In this document: positions 19,830 to 30,578 of the stretch, piece after piece | How positions within the stretch are numbered: the first letter of the stretch is position 1 | Layout: every line of letters starts with the position of its first letter | Assembly: GCA_029204225.1 (NCBI GenBank) | Contig: CM055096.1 | Location: 39,989,611-40,051,610, forward strand | Direction of reading: 5' to 3' | DNA: 62,000 nt | DNA from: Diphasiastrum complanatum | Taxonomy: Eukaryota; Streptophyta; Lycopodiopsida; Lycopodiales; Lycopodiaceae | The notes under the pieces: generated by a model | The model's database searches: none | The model's input: the letters and a program-made list of their open reading frames with translations, nothing else | Told to the model about the DNA's origin: nothing | Program-made: the position numbers and the translations under genes

Positions 19830-22171
19830 TCCGACTCATGAGTGAAACCACCAGTAACACCCCATGGTAGCAAGGTTGGGTTGGTTGAATGCCAAGAATG
19901 GAACAATCATGCTAGATTGGTCTCATAACTAATATTGGTGTAATGATGATATATGGTCTCCTATCAAGGGAATCTGGCTCTATTGTTTGGATGACACTAT
20001 TCTAACCATTGGACCGCACTCTCTTCTAGCAATGGGTATCGCAAGAGCTTCCACAATCCAACCAAAAGTTCTATCATGTTGAGGTATGAGGCCCTCATTA
20101 GATCCAAGAAAGGTCACGATGTATGATATCTCAGATCAAGACAACCTCAGGTTTCATCCTATGGATAATCTATTGGCGGGTACATGCACGACCCTTGTCA
20201 CCCTCTTTGTGGAATCAACACACATCTCTGTGCGATGCTAACCACTTTGACCTAATAATTGTCTTTCAAAACAACATTTGACACTAGTCAAGTAGCTCAC
20301 ACTAAGGTATTAGTGTGCGACGGAACAACAGAATCATTCTCAATACATATAATTTGAGACACATAAAATTTGTAGATCATTGCTAGCATGACTACTCTCC
20401 AAGTAATATTCTCTTCTCTTATCAAGTCACTCTCGGCAAATGCACTAATGTCTGGCAGGTCAAATAACATAAGCAACCCACAAATGGCTAATCCGTATAG
20501 TTCACAACCCTATGTATAGATAATCGCCCTTCAAACAATAGCCCATTATCAAATTCCGCCCGGCAGATGCACCAATGTGAGGAGTTTTTTGGACGAGGGG
20601 TTGGTTTCGTCAAAAAGCCCTAAAAGGGGAAGGGCCCACAATGACCTTACGGTAGAGACCGAGGACAGCCGCTTCCAACCTTGGTGGCTTGTTTGATTGC
20701 TTGGTGCTCCTCCAGCCAATGAAATTTTCTAGGCTTCCAGAAGTATGGTAGAAAGAGGGTAAGTTCTACTTCAGTCAACTTGGTCTTGGTACAATACTAC
20801 GATCATCCTCTCGAACGGTGTGACACTACTATCAAGTTTGATTCTCCTAGAATAGTACTAAAACTATGACATCCCGCATCTGGATGTAGGGCTCTGGTGC
20901 TCTAAGTATTTTATCCAACCGCTCTATCCCGAGCATGGATATGATTCTTTGGCGGTGGTGTATCTTCAGCCCCAGCAAGATAGTAATGACTAGATGCGAA
21001 GTACCGATGTATGGCATGTTAGGTCCTAGAGGGACATTGGGGTGCATCCCTATCATTCTAGTGTTCGGACCATACACGAATATCAAGGACCCTAATTATT
21101 GAAAATATTCTGGACCTTTATATCCTAGAGGTCTTGCGGGTATCTTAGACCTACTAGTCTGTTTTCCCCTTTCTAACTGTCGCAGGGCTGTGTTGTCAAG
21201 CGACGCACAGTTCGCTTGCATGCCAATGCGACTGCCTGCGTGCGTTGGGGTCCTCAGGAATTGTCCCATAAGTTGTTCGGGTCATTGGTTCCTCCTGCTT
21301 ATAAACGGTTGTTGCACACTGACTCCTATCCCCTGGTACTAGTTTTGGGGATGAGGGGTCTGCGGGTGGCTAGGCGGTTGGAGGTGGGATCCCAACACGC
21401 GGCCCGCACGAGTGCATGTGCCCAGTGGGCCAAGTTTTGAACATGGTATCAGAGCCAGTGGGGGGAGGTACTTTTGAGTGTGCTTTCTTGAGTGAGGGTG
21501 TTGCAGAGCTGTGTTGTCAAGCGACGCACAGTTCGCCTGCATGTCAATGCAACTGCCTGCGTGCATTGGGGTCCTCAGGAATTGTCCCATAAGTTGTTCG
21601 GGTCATTGGCTCCTCCTGCTTATAAACGGTTGTTGCACATTGACTCCTATCCCCTGGTACCAGTTTTGGGGATGAGGGGTCTGCGGGTGGCTAGGCGGTT
21701 GGGGGTGGGATCCCAACACGCGGCCCACATGCGTGCATGTGCCCAGTGGGCCAAGTTTTGAACATGGTAACCCCTAAATTGTTCTCATCTCTAACTGTGA
21801 ACTCGTGGCGGTGCAATCACATAGGCCTGCTGTGTATCTAGGATCTCCTCCTAAGTCAAATGCCTAGTCTTGATTGGTGCTATTGGCTAATCCAAGTGAT
21901 CGTACTGCTGGTTCTCTAAATAGAAGGGGGTGGGCTATATCTGCATACTTGATAGAGATGGCTTCTGTCAGATGCCAAAATCTGTCTTCCGTGAGCACGT
22001 ATGATTCGAAGTAACTGTACTCCCCACAATGTTGTGTTCTAGTAGAGTGTCTCTAGGGCATAGGTATTGGTAGAGTTCTGGGGTGAACAAATAGTAGCAT
22101 GGAGGTCCTCTCTGCCTTAGCTGGCAAACGTCACTACGCGCAGGTTGGCACTGACCCTCTTCTCCCATCAT
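19830..22171 (-). pseudogene. Z: long decayed coding stretch of unknown family
   Basis: Reading the minus strand from 22,171 gives protein-like segments in changing frames: PPCYYLFTPELYQYLCPRDT and SYVLTEDRFWHLTEAISIKY (22.15-21.9 kb). Beyond the TRIM insertion come SKIPARPLGYKGPEYFQ, GPNTRMIGMHPNVPLGPNMP and YIGTSHLVITILLG (21.15-20.85 kb). Further down are CGLLMLFDLPDISAFAESDL and NITWRVVMLAMIYKFYVSQI (20.5-20.35 kb). Composition is coherent across stops, mostly TAG/TGA. I recognise no family. It lies upstream of the gypsy gag on the same strand and may be an extra ORF of that element or an older host gene. Confidence 0.35.
21178..21764 (+). mobile_element. TRIM retrotransposon, 587 bp
   Basis: Two 266-base direct repeats (21,178-21,443 and 21,499-21,764), nearly identical, each starting TGTYGCAGRGCTGTG and ending TTTTGAACA. 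Between them are only 55 bases. These begin with the primer-binding site TGGTATCAGAGC (21,444-21,455) and contain a purine tract, GTGGGGGGAGG. LTR-PBS-PPT-LTR without coding capacity is the definition of a terminal-repeat retrotransposon in miniature. No matching target duplication is visible. The sequence after the second LTR again begins TGGTA, so a longer tandem array may have been cut. Confidence 0.8.
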
Positions 22172-22542
22172 ACGGGGTCGAACTCATTTTTGGTATTATT
22201 TCACTTCTAGACCCCTACTTTAGTCTTGGAGATTAGGTCATGTGTACACTAAAGTTCTGTGACTGTTAAGGGTACATCCATTGAAATTGTTCGATTTTTT
22301 ATTGGACACCTTAGACACTGTGCTTTCAAGTGGGACATGTCAAGTGAAATGTGGTGAGTCCATTACGGGTGTCGTCCTGTTCACTGGACGGTAGCATTTC
22401 TCAGATTTTGGGTCTAGGTGTTTCGCTAGATAGTATCGAAAGTGGTGTGCATACTTTGCGACTTAACCATGACAACGTATTTCAGCTGTTTCTGGCAAAC
22501 TACCCGCTCTGGTGTTTCACAGAGGTCGGGCCCAGTTAAAGC
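22172..22542. other. No gene seen
   Basis: Short unsupported ORFs only. It separates the Z remnant from the left LTR scrap of copia D. Confidence 0.4.
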
Positions 22543-22618
22543 TAGAATTAAAGTAGAATCATTGTGCTACTGTACTGTGAGTCCTATCCATTGATAAGGA
22601 TCAATTGGCCTCGCCATG

Positions 22619-23222
22619 AGCAGGAATCTTGATGCAAGAAGAGCAACGGCGAGAAATGGTGAAAGCTAGACATCAAAATACTGACGATTAAGCACTTGCG
22701 ACACGCCAAAACCAAGGCAAGGGCAAAGGCAAGAAGACGTCTAAACAACAATTTGCCAAGTCTCAGGAGGACGAGGGATCTTCCAGTAAAACTAAGAAGA
22801 AAGGCAAGTGCTTCCATTGTGGTAAAAAGGGCCATTGGAAGAGTGAATGTCGCAAATTCCTGGCGGAACAAGACAAGGAAAAACCAAAACAAGCAAATAA
22901 CCTTGTCGATGAGGGTGAGATTGAAGACTCTAGCATCTTCATATCTGCATTATCATCTAATCAAGATGATCAAGCATGGTATATTGACTCAGGATCCACA
23001 AGACACATGACAGGTAAGAAGAATTGGTTCAGTAGCTTGAAAGTGTTGGATAATGGAACATCTGTTTCACAAGCAAATGGTGAGGTGTGCAAGATCAAGG
23101 GGATAGGCACCATTTCAATCCAACTACCTGATGGCAAAAGCAGGATGATCAGGGAGGTACTTTACGTACCAGGTTTGAAGAAAAATCTACTTTCTAGTGG
23201 AGTCATTACTGATCAAAGTTGA
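22619..23222 (+). pseudogene. pol: Ty1/copia gag C-terminus and protease (element D)
   Basis: A frame open from 22,692 carries a Lys/Gln-rich segment, a zinc knuckle CFHCGKKGHWKSEC (CX2CX4HX4C, near 22,809), and the protease active site AWYIDSGSTRHMTGK near 22,975. VLYVPGLKKNLLSSGVI leads to a TGA at 23,220. Upstream of 22,692 a short gag remnant is separated by a TAA. The N-terminal gag is missing. Confidence 0.83.
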
Positions 23223-23382
23223 AAGTAGAATTTGCCCATGATCATTGCTTTGTGAAGGATGTGAACCAAAAGTTCAAAGTTATTGTGGATGGAGTAAGAG
23301 AGCCCAATACAAAATTGTACAGGTTGAATGCTACAATTAAGGGGCAACATGGACTTGTATCGTCCATTCCATCGCAAACTGA

Positions 23383-24729
23383 TTGTGGCATAAGAGGCTT
23401 GGTCACTTGAACTTAGGAAGCCTCAGTTTGATGAAAAAATTGGAGATGGTAACAGGATTGCATAGAAGATCATTTGAAATCGATGTGCGAATCTGGTATA
23501 TGGGAAGCAACATCGAGAGAAGTTCAATAACGGGGGTGTTGCAAGAGCAAAGAACATCCTGGATTTTATGTGGGCCTATGAGGACCATGTCCTTAGGTAA
23601 AGCCTTCTATTTCATGACCTTTATTGATGATATGTCACGTAAGATGTGGATCTACTTCTTGAAGAAAAAATCAGATGCATTTGATAACTTCAAGAGCTTC
23701 AAAGCATTGGTCGAAAATCAGACAGGTAGGAAGATCAAAGTCCTAAGATCAGATAGTGGAGGTGAGTACAAGTCTAATGACTTCAATGATCTTTGTGATC
23801 AATGTGGGATTAAAAGACAATTTACGCAAGCTCATACTCCTGCTCTCAATGGTGTAGTTGAGCGCAAGAATCGTACAATTTTGGAAAGTGCCAGATCTAT
23901 GCTAGTTGAGATGAAACTACCAATAGATTTTTGGTCAGAAGCATGTAGCACGACAGTCTATCTTCAAAATAGAAGTCCTGCCATTGCCATACCAAAGATA
24001 ACACCTGAGGAAGCATTCACAAAGAAGAAGCCAAAGGTGAACCGCTTGCGAATCTTTGGATGTAAGGCCTTTGTACACATTCCTAAGGAAGAGAGACGTA
24101 AACTTGATGTGAAAGCTATCAAGTGCATATTCCTAGGATATGATGATCGTGTGAAGGGCTATAGATGTTTTGATCTAGTGGAAAACAAAATCCATATAAG
24201 CCGTGATGTTATCTTTGATGAATCCAAGATGTATGAAGACGAGGATGCTGAGAAGATAGACACATCCAGTGGGAAAGATGGTATAGTGAGGATACCACCT
24301 GATGATGATCCATTCATTGACCTTCCGAGTGATGAACATGAGGATACATCTCAAGATACTACTACTCAACCTCAAGAGACTGGTTGGAGAGGTAGGGACA
24401 AATCTTTTGGTGCAAGAAGGATTGCATTTGCAGGTGACAAACACAAGGAGAAGGATGTACCATGGGATACATTTTCACCAGGAAGCCGATCACCTGACAA
24501 GAAGCTCCCTAAGTGGTATGAGAGATTGTTGGAGAGTCGCGACATTGATGACTTTCCAGATCATCTAACCAGGGAGAGCTATGAAGATCAACGAGAGAGA
24601 AGACACAACCTGAAAGGTATGAAGCAAATTATGCTCTCCTATCTAGCATTATTCAAAGCAAAGAACCTTCGACTTATGGTGAAGCGAAAGATGATGACAT
24701 TTGGATCAAGGCCATGGGAGAGTTGCTAA
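23383..24729 (+). pseudogene. pol: Ty1/copia integrase and linker (element D)
   Basis: An open ORF of 448 codons. The pre-integrase start MWHKRLGHLNLGSLSLMKKL is followed by a degenerate Cys region, then the integrase core (FMTFIDDMSRKMWIYFLKKK, VLRSDSGGEYKSNDFNDLC, LNGVVERKNRTILESARSML). The linker follows (RIFGCKAFVHIPKEERRK, IKCIFLGYDDRVKGYRCFDL, ISRDVIFDESK), with an acidic, Pro/Asp-rich tail before RT. The second zinc-binding Cys pair is not recognisable. A bridging frame at 23,219-23,410 connects it to the protease by two frame changes. Confidence 0.85.
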
Positions 24730-25896
24730 GCATAGCACATGGGACTTAGTAGAACCACCAGTTGGCAAGAAACCCATTGGTTGCAAATGGGTATACAGGA
24801 CTAAGTATCATGCAGATCGAAGTATAGCAAAGCACAAGACAAGATTGGTGATCAAAGAGTATGCACAAAGTAAAGGCATTGACTATGAGGAGACCTTTGC
24901 ATTAGTATGTAAGTGGAATATTCTACGTCTACTTGTTGCTTTAGCTTCACATTTTGGTTGGCCTTTGCATCAGATGGATATGAAATCTGCTTTTCTAAAT
25001 GGTGAGTTAGAAGAAGAAGTGTTCATGGATCAACCTGAAGGCTTTGTAGCAAAGGGACAGGAAAATAAAGTGTGTGTCACTTGAAGAAAGCGCTTTATGG
25101 TCTTAAACAAGCACCACGTGCATGGTATAGCAAGATTGATGTCTACTTTCGTTAAAAGGGGATGGTGAGAACACATTTTGATCCAAATCTATATGTCTTA
25201 TGCTTTGGTGGTATGGTTGCCTTGATTGCTCTTTATGTTGATGACTTGATTATTATGAGAAATAATCAAGAGATGATAAACATGATCAAGAAAGACCTCT
25301 TGGAACAATTCGAGATAATAGATCTCAGCCTGATACATTACTGCCTTGGAGTAGAAGTGTGGAAAAAAGGACATGAAGTGGGTTTAACACAGGTGAAGTA
25401 TGTCAAAGAGTTGCTGCACAAGTTTAGTTTGCATGATTGCAAACCAGTAAACACACCTATTCAACCATGTAAAAAGCTTTCTAAGCTTGATGAGTCACAG
25501 TCATTTGATGCCAGACTATATAGACAGTTAGTAGGGAGCTTGATTTATCTTACCACAACTAGACCAAATATATGCTATATTGTTGGCATTGCAAGTCAGT
25601 TTATGGCAGCACCTACGAAAACGCATTGGAAGGTAGCTAAACGCATTTTGCGTTATGTGAAAGGCACTTCAAAGTATGGCTTGATTTACAGGAAGCATGA
25701 TGGTTTACCTGAGTTGTGGCTATGTGGGATTGGGGAAGTGACTATGATGATCGTAGATCCACCACAGGGTATGTATTCCAGTTTTGTGGTAGTTGCTTTT
25801 CCTGGTCTAGTAAGAAGCAAAGTACAATTGCTCTTTCTACCACAGAAGCAGAGTATAAGGCAATGTGTAGTGCAGCACATGAAGCTATATGGTTGA
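24701..25896 (+). pseudogene. pol: Ty1/copia reverse transcriptase (element D)
   Basis: RVT_2 in pieces. 24,701-25,084 carries KKPIGCKWVYRTKYH, YEETFALVCKW, HQMDMKSAFLNGELEEEVFM and a TGA. A short stretch then reads KKALYGLKQAPRAWYSKID. From 25,162 come LIALYVDDLIIM with the catalytic YVDD, YCLGVEV, and TTRPNICYIVGIASQFMAAP. Linker motif AKRILRYVKGTSKYGLIY ends the RT part. Three stops break the frame. Confidence 0.87.
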
Positions 25897-26175
25897 GACA
25901 AATCTTGGAAGAAGTTGGCATGAAGCAGAAAAATCCCACGACTTTACATAGCGACAGTCAGAGTGGCATTCAACTAGCAAAGAATCCAGCTTTCCATGCA
26001 AGAACTAAACACATTGAGATTCAGTATCACTTTATACGTGAGAGGCTGCTGAGTTGTGAAATTCATGTTGTTCATTGTAGCACAGAAAAAAACTAGCTGA
26101 TATTTTCACTAAGCCACTTGTTGGAGAAAAGTTCGATAACTTTAGATCAAAGCTTTCTGTACTTAAAGTTTATTA
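25716..26175 (+). pseudogene. pol: Ty1/copia RNase H (element D)
   Basis: Starts in a new frame relative to RT (DWGSDYDDRRSTTGYVFQFC). It continues SKKQSTIALSTTEAEYKAMC, LHSDSQSGIQLAKNPAFHAR and TKHIEIQYHFIRE, then after a TAG LADIFTKPLVGEKF. These are the standard copia RNase H landmarks, and the product ends before the LTR purine tract AAGGGAGAGAG at 26,219-26,230. Confidence 0.87.
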
Positions 26176-26229
26176 ACTTTAAAGCTATGTATATGACTGT
26201 ATAAAGTAGACTCTACTTTAAGGGAGAGA

Positions 26230-26580
26230 GTTAGAATTAAAGTAGAATCACTGTGCTACTATATTGTGAGTCCTATCAGTTGATAAGGATCAGTTGGCCT
26301 CACCACGAGGCAAGTCAACGGGACACGCGTCCCGCCAACGGCAACCTGGGTCATGCATGGGTTGACTGAGTGAACAACTATATGTACAATGTAATTTCAT
26401 TTTGAGAAATACAGTTGCTACGTGAGCTTGTTGTGGAGAGTGTTTTCTGTCTGTGTTTCTGTGTAGCATGATCTGTGTTCCTATGCAAAGCAAATTTTAA
26501 GTGTTAATACTCTCTATAAGCGACGAAAATGGAAAAAACGCTTTCGAACTTGACGATTTCGTAGAGTAGTTTAACTAACA
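26230..26580 (+). repeat. 3' LTR of copia element D (about 351 bp)
   Basis: Follows the purine tract AAGGGAGAGAG. It begins GTTAG and ends CTAAC(A), giving a 5-base terminal inverted repeat. The first 76 bases match the left scrap at 22,543-22,618. The outer boundary at 26,580 rests on the inverted repeat only. Confidence 0.6.
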
Positions 26581-27659
26581 GTTCCACACTATAAAGTGTA
26601 CGTTTCCAAACCTTGATACTTCAACTAGTTGGCTCGCAATTATCAATTCAGCTATGAATCTCCTGGATGATATCGATAACCAAATTTTCGTAATACAAAC
26701 ACTTGCGTTTCTGCAATATGAAAAAGAACCCCTACGTAAAGCAGCCAGTCATTCACGAGCTAGACGGTAGTCACATACGTTGGTTAGGCGATTTTGATAA
26801 CTTCACACATTCCGAACAAACCAAGCCCTTATGTATTTTGGCAAAAACGCTTAACACTAAAGAGTACGCTATTAGCAAATACCGGACTTTAAACACATAA
26901 ACTCTATGGGCTAATGTACAAAACCAACACAATCCAATTGTTTTTCCACCTTTCATACAGTCAACAATTCTTTAGGCATTCTAACATTGCAAATATTCCA
27001 AAAACCCTCTTGCCATGCTTATCTTGCTTTCGAATCCTATGCAAACACCCTATCACCACCTAGTATGATTAGGGCGAGATGGAACGCCCCATTCACCACA
27101 AACCATTTTAATTAATCATCTGAGCACATGCATACCATTAGAGACAATTACCATTAGCCGAAATTATGTCGTGGTGACCTCATACTTAGAACAACCGATG
27201 CCATTAGCTTTCAACAAACTTACTTCTCTAGAACACAAGAAAAACTCATATTTAATACGTAAATTACAATTTCTCACCACAAGAAGCTTAGAAACGTCAA
27301 TTCATGAAATCTGGATAGATAATTTGAGTAAGGAACACCTCAATCTGCAGTTAGGTAGTCGGTTTTCGTGCAACTCTAGTCATGAATGTCCCAAAATCTG
27401 GGTCGCATTGCCCTTGCTGTCTGCCACTAGGTTTTATCTCGCATTCATCGATTTGCGTTATGTTACTTTGTAGACGAATTATTGCTCATATGGCAAAACC
27501 CAATTGATGGTAGCAGAAATGTGAGTGCTTGAAGTAGAAACTGCAGATGGATATCGTCTCAAAAATGTGCTTGTTGCTCTTCCAAACTGTAAAATTTCTT
27601 TGCTTCGAATATCGTTTGGTTAGCTTCTACAAAATGTGAGTGCTTTAGAACCAACAGAG
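26581..27659. other. No gene seen
   Basis: AT-rich, with short ORFs lacking recognisable content. Confidence 0.4.
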
Positions 27660-28230
27660 GCACGGTGCCTCTAAAAGCAGCGATTTAGAAACATAGGATG
27701 ATCGCAAACACAACTCTAAATGGCAGCGATGGACAGATAGGCATAGACATTCCACAGGGTTGCACACATACAGGTGGAAATAACAGTAGGCAGTAGGACA
27801 ACAGCGGGAAGTAGGCCGGCCAGCTAAGGGGAAACTGCAACTGGTAGATCGCACAGGCAAACAATGCGCAGGCAGACCGCGAAGGTCTGAAACCTTTCCA
27901 ATGGTGCGATGGATAGCAGAGGCTCAAGCCTCTGTTGAGCAACAGAATTTAAAAATTCTTTCTCTTTGGAATGCGATGGGCAGTATGGCTCAAACAACAT
28001 TATTGAGTTGTGTAAATTGCACAAAATGTGCTCTCAGTAGTGCGATGGACAATAGATAATTAAGCATCTATTTGCAGAATAGAATTTGCAAAAGGCCTTC
28101 CCCTTTAGAATGTGATGGACAACAGAGGCGGACAACAGAGAATCAACCAACTATCTGCGCAATGCAAATAGCAAAGAACTTGCCTTTTGAAATGCACTAG
28201 AGACAATAGAATTTCCAAAGGCTGGATTAG
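27660..28230. repeat. Degenerate tandem repeat, unit about 70 bp
   Basis: The core TGCGATGGACAACAGAGG or variants recurs at about 27,724, 27,904, 27,972, 28,041, 28,111 and (poorly) 28,193. Spacing is mostly 68-82 bases and the units are strongly diverged. Some units contain a short inverted GAGGCTCAA/CCTCTGTTGAG segment. No ORF is supported. Confidence 0.55.
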
Positions 28231-28649
28231 TCTTGAGAGAACCATTTATTGCTCAGGTGTACTTTTGTAGGACAGCGATATTCTGAGCCATTAATCTGCC
28301 AGTCTTACGTCTGACTGTCTTCTGTAGGTCGTTTGATAGTGCAGTAGCCAGCCAGCGAGCACATAAAGAGCAAAGACAGCGGGCAAGAAATGTAGGGTAG
28401 CGAGCAGAGTCCGCTTCCAATGAGTTGTTTCCAGATCTCCACAGGAGCAGTGAACTCTCCAAAGGTTCAGCAAGATCTCCACAAATTCAGCGAGGGCACA
28501 GGGCCATAGGCAACAGGCTTTGAGTCTGATTCTTTGTGTCCTTCTCACTGTTTACTGTATTCGATTCTCTTGATTGAGGATACACTTTTCGAACACCCAA
28601 GGATATCCAAGCATTCAAAAAATACAGACATTCTGACACTCATTCAAGC

Positions 28650-28955
28650 ACAACCCGATTACTACTTAAGAAACTTCCAAGCCTTCTTGGCCGAGGTATA
28701 TGAGCAACTTCTTTAAGAAGTTCATTACTAACATTCATTTTTAGGCAATGTAATGCTAGTCTAGCTCTCGTTTTGTACCTTACTTGATCTTGTCCTCCTT
28801 GAGGCTCTTCTTCCTCACCAATGACAAGATCATACATATCTTGGAGCACTATCTTGGAGCACTACAAGTGACTCCATTCTTAATTTCCAAGTTGAATAAT
28901 TACTAGAATTTAGCCTCTCACTAGCCTCAAGAAGATAGGCTCCACTTGAACCCAT
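28650..28955 (-). pseudogene. gag: Ty1/copia gag N-terminus (fragment G)
   Basis: Minus strand from the ATG at 28,955: a Ser/Leu-rich start, then SSNYSTWKLRMESLVVLQD, then after a break MYDLVIGEEEEPQGG and LALHCLKMNVSNELLKEV. It is the same gag family as elements A and C. A tandem duplication of about 14 bases (two copies of ATCTTGGAGCACT at 28,837-28,864 on the plus strand) shifts the frame between the two parts. No downstream gag or pol remains. Confidence 0.75.
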
Positions 28956-29384
28956 TTTAACTACTAACAAGTACAACAAATATACTATTCAAAGGCTATA
29001 TCCCTTCTCTCTTTCTCAGAATTTAGCCACAAAGCTACTCTCTTGAATCTCACAAAACTCAAGAAGCAAGATCTATAATGATCTTAAACTCCTAGATTGC
29101 CTTTTGCCAAAATAGTATGTGCTTTGGGAAAGGAACCTTTTTGCCTTATAATCTATAATTTAAAAATGTGTACTTTGGAGTTTTAAACAAGCAGTACATG
29201 TTTTTCGAATGGAACAGGCATTTTCAGTCAATACCAAAAGCACTATGATTGAGACTCCGATAGTACCAAAGAACGTAGCCTAAATTCTTTAACAAAAAAA
29301 ATCAGATTCTGATTGATAAGTGATCCGAAGTACCAAATTGATACTCATCAGTCTCAAAATGATACTATGAAAGTACCAAATGAA
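28956..29384. other. No gene seen
   Basis: AT-rich, with several GTACCAAA/TTGGTACT motifs near 29,250-29,370, like those at 30.5 kb. Confidence 0.4.
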
Positions 29385-30395
29385 TCAATATAATGCACAA
29401 ATGTTACTTGCATCCTTATTTGAGGCATTAAACAAGTCCTCTTGATCGTTGTCATCTTCGTACGATGACATGCTGTTGTATATGTTTTCATATACATCGG
29501 TGGATAATCGGAATATGTTATGATATCCAGGGATAGGCTCCATGGGAAACCGGATTGCTCTCACCAGGTGTGAATAGATCATTACCGGTGTGTCTGGTCT
29601 AAAAGGTTGTATGTATTGATCATGCCTTCAACTTGGCCATAGTATAGGCCTTCAACTACTCTCCCTCCTCTAGCAATTTTGTTGTGCCATGCATCCTCCT
29701 GTGTTGTCGCTGTCTGGTACATCGTCTTGGTGCATTTAAGAAGGTAGAAATCCTCTCCTCTCTCTGCTATTTTGACCGCAAAATTGTCCCCAGTGGACAA
29801 CAAGTCACACAAACTATAAGTTTCCCTCATACGTGGGCAGGTTGGTGTCATTATGCATAGACATGGATCCATAAGCACCATCATTATCTCCAGCGTCATT
29901 GTCTTCGTCTGTGCTAGCTGCCTTTGACTCTGGCAATGGCTGGATAAACAAATATTTCCACTCTTCCACGTGTTGTCTGTTCCTACATCTTCTCCATTGT
30001 CCTATAATACATGAATCGTAGAAACATGACAATGTGCGACATCGTAGTGAGCATCAACTATCTTGGGAATATCCGTCAACACAATGAAATGAGCGTGAGC
30101 CTGTGATGCACTGACTATCCCATTTCACAACACATTGCACCTCATCCTTGCTGACCAGCTAGAAAACCCTTCTTGTATTGCAGCTGTGACCTTCTCCTTT
30201 TGGCCTAAAACTTTCTTTCAGATATGCGACCACATCTGCTGCACATTTCAAGGGCCAGCCGTCTGATTTCAACTCCTTGTGAGTGAGAGTTCTCTTGATG
30301 ACCACACCCACTCCGTCGTGCTCGCCTTTTTCATGGCCTGAGGCAGAAAAATTATGCATCATTTCCAGACCTGTCAAGTGATAATATCTGGCCAA
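29385..30395 (-). pseudogene. Decayed unknown protein with GHxKGxxDG motif
   Basis: Minus-strand reading from the ATG at 30,395. HNFSASGHEKGEHDGVGVVI is followed by KRTLTHKELKSDGWPLKCAA, a stop, then VSKDEVQCVVKWDSQC. Next is a Cys/His-containing segment (LSCFYDSCIIGQWRRCRNRQ, then HVEEWKYLFI), an acidic linker, and a C-terminal part with DNFAVKIAERGEDFYLLKCT, VVEGLYYGQVEGMINTYNLL and VRAIRFPMEPIPGYHN. The pieces lie in order with a few stops and frame changes. I recall similar GHGKG...DG...KR motifs in uncharacterised repeat-associated proteins but cannot name the family. A role as a transposase or DNA-binding protein is a guess from the setting and the Cys residues. Confidence 0.45.
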
Positions 30396-30560
30396 AAAGC
30401 AAACAAATTGTTAGATTTTTTATTTTTATGTTGGCTTCAATAAACAGTGCTTGCAAACAATACCCATAGTTCTGAATTTGGTGTCCTGTCTACTACCAAT
30501 TTGGTACTATTTCGGGTGTCCCGTATAGTCCCAGTTTGATACTATATCTAATAGGGAAAT

Positions 30561-30578
30561 AGTACCAAATTTGGTACT
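30561..30578. repeat. 18-base perfect palindrome AGTACCAAATTTGGTACT
   Basis: The sequence equals its own reverse complement. Half-sites (GGTACT or AGTACC) recur around it at 30,480-30,660 and at 29,250-29,370, on both sides of the decayed GHxKG gene. Confidence 0.8.

Larger units (their letters stand above)
22543..26580 (+). mobile_element. Ty1/copia element D, internally deleted
   Basis: A 76-base direct repeat (22,543-22,618 and 26,232-26,307, starting TAGAATTAAAGTAGAATCA) brackets the coding region. The right copy continues into a probable full LTR ending CTAACA at 26,580. The left LTR is cut and joined to the end of gag, so the rest of the LTR, the PBS and most of gag are deleted. Protease, integrase, RT and RNase H follow in order, separated by stops and frame changes. 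Confidence 0.8.

Noticed and set aside
21216-21761. Two similar ORFs (each starting MHANATACV or a related sequence) on the plus strand
   Set aside because: They are the same position of the two TRIM LTRs, so their similarity comes from LTR duplication, not from selection on protein.
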